Origin: Jaltomata sinuosa
Taxonomy: Eukaryota; Streptophyta; Magnoliopsida; Solanales; Solanaceae
Length of the DNA: 64,000 bases
Assembly (NCBI GenBank): GCA_003996215.1
Contig: QJPP01001741.1
Location: 310,001 to 374,000 of the forward strand
Direction of reading: 5' to 3'
Made by a program: the position numbers and the translations under genes. The notes beneath the pieces were generated by a model. It did not search any database, was not told the DNA's origin, and saw only the letters and a list, made by a program, of their open reading frames with translations. Position 1 is the stretch's first letter, and each line of letters starts with the position of its first letter. Below, one piece after another: positions 57,939 to 64,000 of the stretch.

Positions 57939-60146
57939 GGCACGGATTATGAAAACTTTCAAAAATATGATTTTGATTTAATATGGGGTGACATGATGAA
58001 AATAAATTTAGAATTTGAAATTTTGATTCGAGCTGACATCACGGGTCAAGTCCACGAGCTGTGGGTGGTTCCAAGAGTCGTGGAAGTGACTCATGATTCC
58101 AGTCCAGCAGACCATCCTCAGGTCTAAGAACCACGAGTTAGTTTCACGGTTCATGGAAGCTTCTACGGGTCATGAAATCAACTCGTAGAACTTAGACAGA
58201 GAGTGGTCAAGTTCCCTAGGAACCACGAGTCAATTCCATGACTCGTTGCAGTTTCTATGGGTCGTTCTGTTGACTCGTGGAACTGGACCTGAGACCAGCC
58301 AAGTTCCCTAGAACCACGACTTGGTTCTACGACTCGTGGGAGTTTCCATGGTTTGTCCTGTTGAGCCGTAGAATATCTTCAGCAGCCTGGAATTTTGACT
58401 CAGGAACCACGACCCCATTCCACGAGCCGTGATTAGTTCTACGGTCCGTAGAAGGGACTCGTGGAACCTGAAGCCGGGTCTTTAAGACAGTTTTTCTTAA
58501 CTATGTCCCATGGGTATTTAAGTCATTACCCACCATTTTAACTCCTAAATGGTGTCGTTTTGACTATTTCAAGAAGGGTTTTCACCCTTATTAGCCTAAG
58601 CTCCTCCTAAGATCTTCATTCTTCACCCAAAAAGGAAAAGTTCCTCTCCAAGCTTCAAGTCTCAAAGCTCCAAGTTCAAGCCTCCTAAGTCTTTTCAATT
58701 TAAGTGGGTTAGCTTCAACTAAGGTATGTGGGAAATCAACAATTGGTTCCTTTCACCCTTGTGCCCAAAACCCCTAATTCAAGTTTTGGATTTCATGATC
58801 TTCAAATTAGGGTTTTTATCCATTTCTTATGGGTTTTGTTAAATATGATCTTCTCATGATTTGATTATGAAATCTCAATTAAATTGCATGATTTTATATG
58901 GGTTTTTATATGTTAACCCTTATTTCATGAATTGAAGCTTAACCATGGAAATTTCTACATGCATGAAATTTATTTAAGCAAATTGGATTTGATAGCATGT
59001 TCCTTATGGGTTTTCAAGTATGTGCATGCCTAGTTCCTATGATTTTATGAAAGTATATGTTTTATGAAAATTGAACTAGAGCCATGCAAATTTTACAAGT
59101 CATGATGTATGATGAAGTATGAACAAGTATGATCAAGTATGACTAAGCATGATCAAGTATGAACAAGTTATGAACAAGTTGGCATGAGATAGTGCCTTAT
59201 GAAGTTATGAGCTATACGTATGCATATTTTGGGAGTAGTACTTAGCACCGAGCAATGAGGGTTCGATTACCCAAGTTCAAAACTACGTTGCCGACATAGG
59301 TTATAAATTGCCCAAGGGGCTTATGAAAGTGGTACCACTCTATGAAAGTAATGGTGACCTTGCCTTAGCAGGGCATAGGACAGCTTTGCCAACTAGGGTT
59401 ATATAGTTGGGTATAGTGGCCCATACTTTGGCAAGGTTTGGGCATGCTTTGCTAACTAGGGTTATATAGTTAGATTTCATGTAGCTCGCATGGTCTATTG
59501 TCGGTTATAAAAAACTCCCACATGATTATTTTCAAGCTATGAAGTTATATGATTCTTACTATGAAACTTAAGCTTTACGTTATGTTTTGTTTCCTTATAC
59601 CTTGATATTATTTCATGTCCTTTCCTTATGTTATAAGCTCATTCTTAAGCATGTTTTAAACTATTTTATCATGATTTATGCATCGCTTACATACTCAGTA
59701 CATTCCATAGTACTGACCGCATTTCTTGCACTGCATCCTTTGATGATGCAGATTCAGGTATTCATTCTCAGTCTCGTGGCTAGATCTCCCAGGCCACATC
59801 TTGTCAGCTGGTGGTGAGTCCACTTAGGATCAAGGACTAGTTATATTCTTCGTTATGTAGCTTTTTATTTCAGTACTTCAAGTTAGCTAGGGTCTTGTCC
59901 TAGCAACTCTTTATGTTATGAGTAGAGACTTTCAGACTTAGATGTTTTCGAAGTTCTTTCTAGACTTTGTATCCTTATGTGATTTTCCAGACTCATCTAT
60001 TATGTTGTCTACTTTATGTATCCCTTGTTATGCTTCCGCTCTTATTTGTTATTTTGCTTAAGCATGCTATGACCAAGGGGTTAGCTTGGGGCACTTGTGG
60101 TCCCAAGTCCCGTGCTACGTCTAGGGGGTAACCCCGGGGCATGACA
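57939..60146 (+). repeat. 5' LTR of A3, left end not resolved
   Basis: About 2.2 kb ending CCCCGGGGCATGACA. From about 58030 it parallels A1 and A2 (word array, TTTCACCCTTGTGCC-like block, GGTTAGCTTGGGGCA). The first 90 bp (GGATTATGAAAACTTTC and on) do not match the start of the other LTRs. A 63-bp direct duplication, GCTTTGC.AACTAGGGTTA, lies at about 59383 and 59446. No gene is seen in it. Confidence 0.82.
58129..58475 (+). repeat. Four tandem units of about 92 bp in the A3 LTR
   Basis: Units beginning AACCACGA start at 58129, 58221, 58312 and 58405 (spacings 92, 91, 93). Each contains TTCCACGACTCGTGG-like and TTTCTACGGGTCGT-like words, and GTTCCCTAG often lies at the unit border. The unit length matches that in A1, although the sequences have diverged. 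Confidence 0.82.
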
Positions 60147-60354
60147 AACTTGGTATCAGAGCCTCAGGTTCAAGATTCCTAGGATGTCTTAAAGACACAT
60201 CGAGTAGAGTCTCTTTCATGTGTGTGAAGCACGCCACACATATGAGAGAGGAGCTATGAGATGTCTTAGAAAACTTCACTTCTTTCATGATCGTGTCATG
60301 CGATAGAGCTTAACTCTTATGTTCCTCTAATCCTTATCTTGTACATTACAAATT
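60147..60354 (+). other. Primer-binding site and leader of A3
   Basis: AACTTGGTATCAGAGCCTC starts at 60147, immediately after the LTR. TGGTATCAGAGC is the standard plant initiator tRNA-Met complement, the best-preserved site in the window. The leader runs to the ATG at 60355 without further visible features. Confidence 0.92.
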
Positions 60355-61450
60355 ATGCCTCCTTGATGTGCTATGCCTTCATGAGCCGCTAGGAATGTTG
60401 TCCCTCCAGTTTTGGCTCCCGAGTTCACGAATGCAGGGTTTCAGGATGCCATCTATTTGCTAGCCAAGACTTTGGCCACTCAGGCCAATCAGCAAGCTCC
60501 TGCCCTCGTTCATCCTCAAAGTGGGGTAGCGGCCCGAGTACGTGACTTCATCAACATGAACTCTCCCGAGTTTTGGGGTTCAAAAGTGAGTGAAGACCCG
60601 CTCAACTTTATTGATGAAGCAAAGAAGATCTTTGAAGTTATGCAAGTGGTTGGGGTTGATAGTGTGGAGCTCGCATCCTATCAAATCAAGGATGTGGCTC
60701 ATATTTGGTTCACTCAATGAAAGGAGGCTAGAGTGAGGGACGCGGTCCCATGACTTGGGAGTGTTTTGAGAGGTCCTTCCTTGATAGGTTCTTTCCCCAG
60801 GAGTTGAGGCAAGCAAAAGTGGAAGAGCTTGTGAACTTGAGGCAGGGTTTGATGTCGGTTCAAGAGTACAGTTTAAAGTTCACTCAGTTGTCTAGGTATG
60901 CCCTCTCCATGGTAGCGGACCCACATGATCAGATGAGTAAGTTTATCTATGGCGTTTCTGATATGGTGAAGAAAGAGTGTAGGTCTGCTTTTCTATTGAG
61001 TGATATGAATATTTCCCAACTTATGACTCATGCCCATCAGATTGAGGGTGACAAGCTTAGGGAGATGGCGAGGGAGAACAAGAGGGCTAGATCCGAGGGA
61101 TCAAGTTTTGGTCATCACAAGTCCGGAGGCGGATATCTCTCCTCTTTCCAGAAGAAGTCATCAGGATCCATTCATTCCTCTGCTAGTGCTCCAACCCAGG
61201 CTCAGAAGCCTTGTCATGATCAGAGTGGTAGAGGATCTGGTTCCTATTCCCAGTCTCAGGGAAGTGTTTCTAAGGTAACTTTTTCCCCGCTTGTGGCAAG
61301 TGTGGGAAGAGTCATGTTGGAGAGTGTCTAGCCGGATCAGGTAGTTACTATGGTTGTGGTCATCCTGGACATCATATCAGAGATTGCTCTTCAACTAGGA
61401 AGGGACAGGGTGGTAGGACTCAGTCTGCCCCGACAACTTTAAAAGGTAGA
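60355..61450 (+). pseudogene. A3: gag
   Basis: The ATG at 60355 corresponds to the A2 gag start, but the fourth and tenth codons are TGA. From 60412 it is open for 102 codons (FTNAGFQDAIYLLAKTLA, VRDFINMNSPEFWGSKV, DPLNFIDEAKKIFEVM), then TGA at a Trp position. A frame change leads into 60750-61331 (193 codons) with MTWECFERSFLDRFFPQEL, YSLKFTQLSRYALSMV and MSKFIYGVSDMVKKECR. The nucleocapsid part has CGKCGKSHVGEC (61292-61330), then YYGCGHPGHHIRDC, in which the first Cys of the second knuckle is Tyr. The Ser/Gly-rich linker GSGSYSQSQGSV precedes the knuckles. Confidence 0.89.
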
Positions 61451-61906
61451 CCAGCCCAGCAGGGCGCAACTTCTAATTCTGGTGGTCAGCGCCAGAACTG
61501 CCTTTATGCTATATCCTCTCGTCAAGAACAAGAGGGTTCCCCAGATGTTGTTACTGGTATGTTGGAAGTCTTCTCTTTCAATGTGTATGTTTTGTAGGAC
61601 CCCAGTGCCTCCTTTTCTTTTGTGTCTTGTTATGTGGCATGCAAGTTTGAAGTTTGATCTGAATTGCTTTTAGAAACCTTTTGTGTCTCTACTCCTATTG
61701 GTGAGTCAGTCCTAGCCGAAAGAATCTACCAAAATTTCCCTATCTCAGTCCTTTATAGAGTCACTTCAGCGGATCTAGTAGAGTTGGAGATGACTGATTT
61801 TGTTGTTATTCTTGGTATGGACTGGTTGTATGCATGTTATGCTTCTGTTGATTGTTGTGCTCGGGTTCTCAGTTTTAAGTTTCCTAATGAACCCGTCTTA
61901 GAGTAG
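61451..61906 (+). pseudogene. A3: aspartic protease
   Basis: Begins after the knuckle region with QQGATSNSGGQRQN-like text. The active-site region reads VL(stop)DPSASFSFV near 61595, with Asp-Pro present, Gly changed to Ser and a stop just before. The second half is open 61664-61906, with ETFCVSTPIGESVLAERIY and DFVVILGMDWLYAC. It aligns along its length with the A2 protease. Confidence 0.86.
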
Positions 61907-63000
61907 TAAGGTAGTCCCCCCTTCTTCGAAAGGTCACTTTATATCCTATCTTAAGGCTAGGAAGATGATTTCTAAGGATTGTATCTATCATATTGTTCGG
62001 GTCATGGACACAGAGTCCGAGACCCCAACTTTTCAGTCTTCCCCTGTTGTTAATTAGTTTCTAGAACTGTTTCCTGAGGATTTGCCCAGAGTCCCTCCCG
62101 AGCGAGAGATTGACTTTGGGATAGATCTTCTTCCGGATACAAATCCTATCTCTATTCCTTCCTATAGAATGGCGCCCGTGGAACTTAAGGAATTAAAGGA
62201 TCAATTGAAGGATCTTCTTGATAAGGGATTCATCAGGCCTAGCATTTCTCCTTGGGGTGCCTCAGTTTTGTTTGTACAGAAGAAAGATGGTTCTCTTAGG
62301 ATGTGTATTGATTACCGCCAATTGAACAAGGTCACAATCAAGAAAAAGTATCCCATTCCTAGAATTGATGACTTGTTTGATCAGCTTCAGGGTGCTAGTT
62401 GTTTTTCTAAGATTGATCTTAGATCCGGTTATCATCAGCTTCAGGTTTGGGAGTGTGATATTTCGAAGACAGCCTTCAGGACTCGGTACGGTCATTATGA
62501 GTTTGTTGTTATGTCTTTTGGTCTAACCAATGCTCCTGCAGCTTTCATGGACTTGATGAATTGTGTGTTCAAGCAATATTTGGATATGTTTGTGATTGTG
62601 TTCATTCATGATATCCTCATCTATTCTCGGAGTGAGGAGGAGCATGCGGATCATTTGAGGGTAGTATTGCAAACCCTCAAGGATAGACAGTTGTTTGCTA
62701 AGTTTAGCAAGTGTGAGTTCTGGATGCAGTCCATTTCTTTTTTGGGTCACATTGTGTCTGGTGATGGTATTCGTGTGTATTCGCAAAATATAAAAGCAGT
62801 GAAGAACTGGCCTAGACCTATTTCCCTGTCGGATATTCAGAGTTTCTTGGGTTTGGCTGGTTATTACAGATGGTTCGTAGAGGGTTTCTCTTCCATTGCT
62901 TTGCCTTTGACTTGATTGATTCAGAAGAAGGTAAAATTTCAGTGGTCCGATACTTGTGAGAAAAGCTTTCAGGAATTGAAGACTAGATTGACCACCACTC
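61907..63000 (+). pseudogene. A3: reverse transcriptase, catalytic Asp changed to His
   Basis: The longest open pol piece in the window (62082-62915, 277 codons): IPSYRMAPVELKELKDQL, VQKKDGSLRMCIDYRQLNK, FSKIDLRSGYHQL and MSFGLTNAPAAFM. The catalytic motif, FIDD in A2, D and E, is FIHD here (CAT at 62607-62609). The first of the two metal-binding aspartates is lost, so the enzyme would be inactive even though the frame is open. The connection follows with FLGLAGYYRWFVEGFSSI, then a TGA. Confidence 0.92.
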
Positions 63001-63356
63001 TAGTGTTGACCCTACCTGAGGGTGTTGATGATTTTGTGGTGTATTGTGATGCTTCCAGGATCCGTTTGGGTTGTGTTCTGATGTAGCGGGGTAAGGTGAT
63101 TACATATGCCTCGAGATAGCTTAAGACACATGAGAAGAACTACCCTACTAATGATCTTGAGCTAGCAACCATAGTCTTTGCTCTGAAGATTTGGAGACAT
63201 TACTTGTATGGTGTGCATGTTGATGTGTTCACGAATCACAAAAGTCTTCAGTATGTGTTCTCTCAGAAGGAGTTGAATTTGTGTCAAAGGAGGTGGCTTG
63301 AGCTCCTTAAGGACTATGATATAAGTGTGTTTTAACATCTGGGTAAAGCCAATGTA
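63001..63356 (+). pseudogene. A3: RNase H
   Basis: VYCDASRIRLGCVLM is followed by TAG where A2 has CAG. YASR is followed by TAG where A2 has CAA. NDLELATIVFALKIW retains the Glu, and FTNHKSLQYVF has Asn for the Asp of A2. The end, YDISVF then a stop and HLGKANVVADALSR, matches the family. Role when intact: digestion of the RNA strand. Confidence 0.88.
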
Positions 63357-64000
63357 GTGGCGGATGCTTTGAGTAGACTGTCCATGGGTAGTGTGGCCTT
63401 AATTGAAGATGGGAAGAAAGAGTTGGTGAAAGATGTTCATCGACTTTCCCGACTGGGAGTACGACTTATGGACTCGACCGAAGGTGGAGTTGTTGTTCGA
63501 AATGGTGCTGAATCATCTTTGGTAGCGGAAGTGAAGGCAAAGCAAGATATGGATCCTATTCTACTTCAGCTTAAGGGTGCGGTTCATCAGCAGTGGGTTG
63601 AGGTTTTCTCCCAAGGGAGAGATGGTGTGCTTCGTTACCAGGGTCGGTTATGTGTGCTAGATATATATGGATTGAGACAGCAGATTCTGATCGTGGCCCA
63701 CAGTTCTAGATATTCTATTCATCCGGGTGCCACCAAGATGTACCATGATCTACGGGAAGTCTATTGGTGGAATGGTATGAAGAGGGACATAGCCGAGTTT
63801 GTGGCTAAGTGTCTCAACTGTCAGCAGGTGAAGGTAAAGCACCAGCGACCGGGTGCCATGATTCAGGATATTAACCTTCCCACGTAGAAGTAGGAAGAGA
63901 TCAATATGGACTTCATTACTGGTTTGCCTCGTACTCGAAGGCAATATGATTCCATTTGGGTGATTGTAGATCGGATGACCAAGTCATCCCATTTCTTGGT
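63357..64000 (+). pseudogene. A3: RNase H end and integrase, truncated by the window
   Basis: Open 63357-63887 (176 codons). The linker LVKDVHRLSRLGVRLMDS and RYQGRLCVLDIYGLRQQ is followed by the complete HHCC finger region (HPGATKMYHDLREVYWW, KCLNCQQVKVKH). A TAG interrupts the frame where LPTWKWE is expected (about 63885). It resumes with NMDFITGLPRTRRQ, the first catalytic Asp. The window ends just after VIVDRMTKSSHFL. Confidence 0.9.

Larger units (their letters stand above)
57939..64000 (+). mobile_element. Chromovirus copy A3 (family A), truncated by the window end
   Basis: Plus-strand element with a 5' LTR ending at 60146, a primer site, gag from 60355 and pol running to the window end inside integrase. 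LTR end, primer site and protein sequence match A2, so it belongs to family A. Its left LTR terminus (TGTAAC...) is not found. The LTR-like sequence starts directly at the end of element E, or within the first 90 bp after it. Confidence 0.9.

Noticed and set aside
60147..60170. Possible tRNA gene fragment (TGGTATCAGAGCC)
   Set aside because: Only the 3' tRNA-complementary stretch is present, directly next to an LTR. It is the retrotransposon primer site and not a tRNA gene. The same holds for the sites at 28663, 33135, 39201, 55621 and 23325.

Overview
This window looks like repeat-dense heterochromatin of a plant nuclear genome, probably a eudicot and most likely Solanaceae. The evidence is LTR retrotransposons of the Tekay/Del chromovirus type with plant initiator-tRNA-Met primer sites, a plant Mutator-like element (MULE) carrying a Ulp1-type protease gene, plant-style introns and AT-rich sequence. 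The family assignment rests on recognition only, without a database search. I see no intact host gene, no rRNA or tRNA gene, and no open reading frame that looks functional. Every coding region is a decayed transposon gene.

Layout. (1) 1-2239 is the 3' end and 3' LTR of a + strand chromovirus, copy A1. (2) The substrate of the middle of the window is an old MULE, now in three pieces: 2240-5990, 36755-36998 and 46590-47715. Its left piece holds a decayed Ulp1/C48 SUMO-protease-like gene on the + strand. Its right piece holds a decayed MULE transposase on the - strand. Between these convergent genes lies a minisatellite of about 31 bp per unit. (3) Element C (5991-36754, -) and element D (36999-46589, +) both landed inside that minisatellite. 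(4) C was hit in its reverse transcriptase gene by A2 (12498-30793, -), with a perfect ATACG target duplication. A2 was in turn hit in its integrase gene by a non-autonomous element N (15718-24735, -), with a perfect GGTAC duplication. The stack MULE > C > A2 > N is therefore four levels deep. (5) Element E (47716-57938, -) cuts the MULE transposase. (6) A3 (57939-64000, +) is a third copy of family A and runs off the window.

How the parts work together. A, C, D and E have the chromovirus order gag, protease, reverse transcriptase, RNase H, integrase and a C-terminal chromodomain-like segment; A1 shows only its LTR, and A3 is cut by the window end within integrase. N differs: 1.4-kb LTRs, a tRNA-Asp-like primer site and no pol. 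It carries two broken genes, one resembling the 'putative plant transposon protein' family and one with an ungapped 63-residue tandem repeat.

Notable structure: quasi-palindromic word clusters inside LTRs of several unrelated families, a four-unit 92-bp array in family A LTRs, a folded-back inverted/tandem duplication in the Ulp1 gene, and stop codons that repeatedly sit where a sister copy has Gln (CAG/CAA), as expected from decay of methylated cytosines. I did not find a convincing new functional system. The most unusual objects are the MULE with its split minisatellite, and element N.
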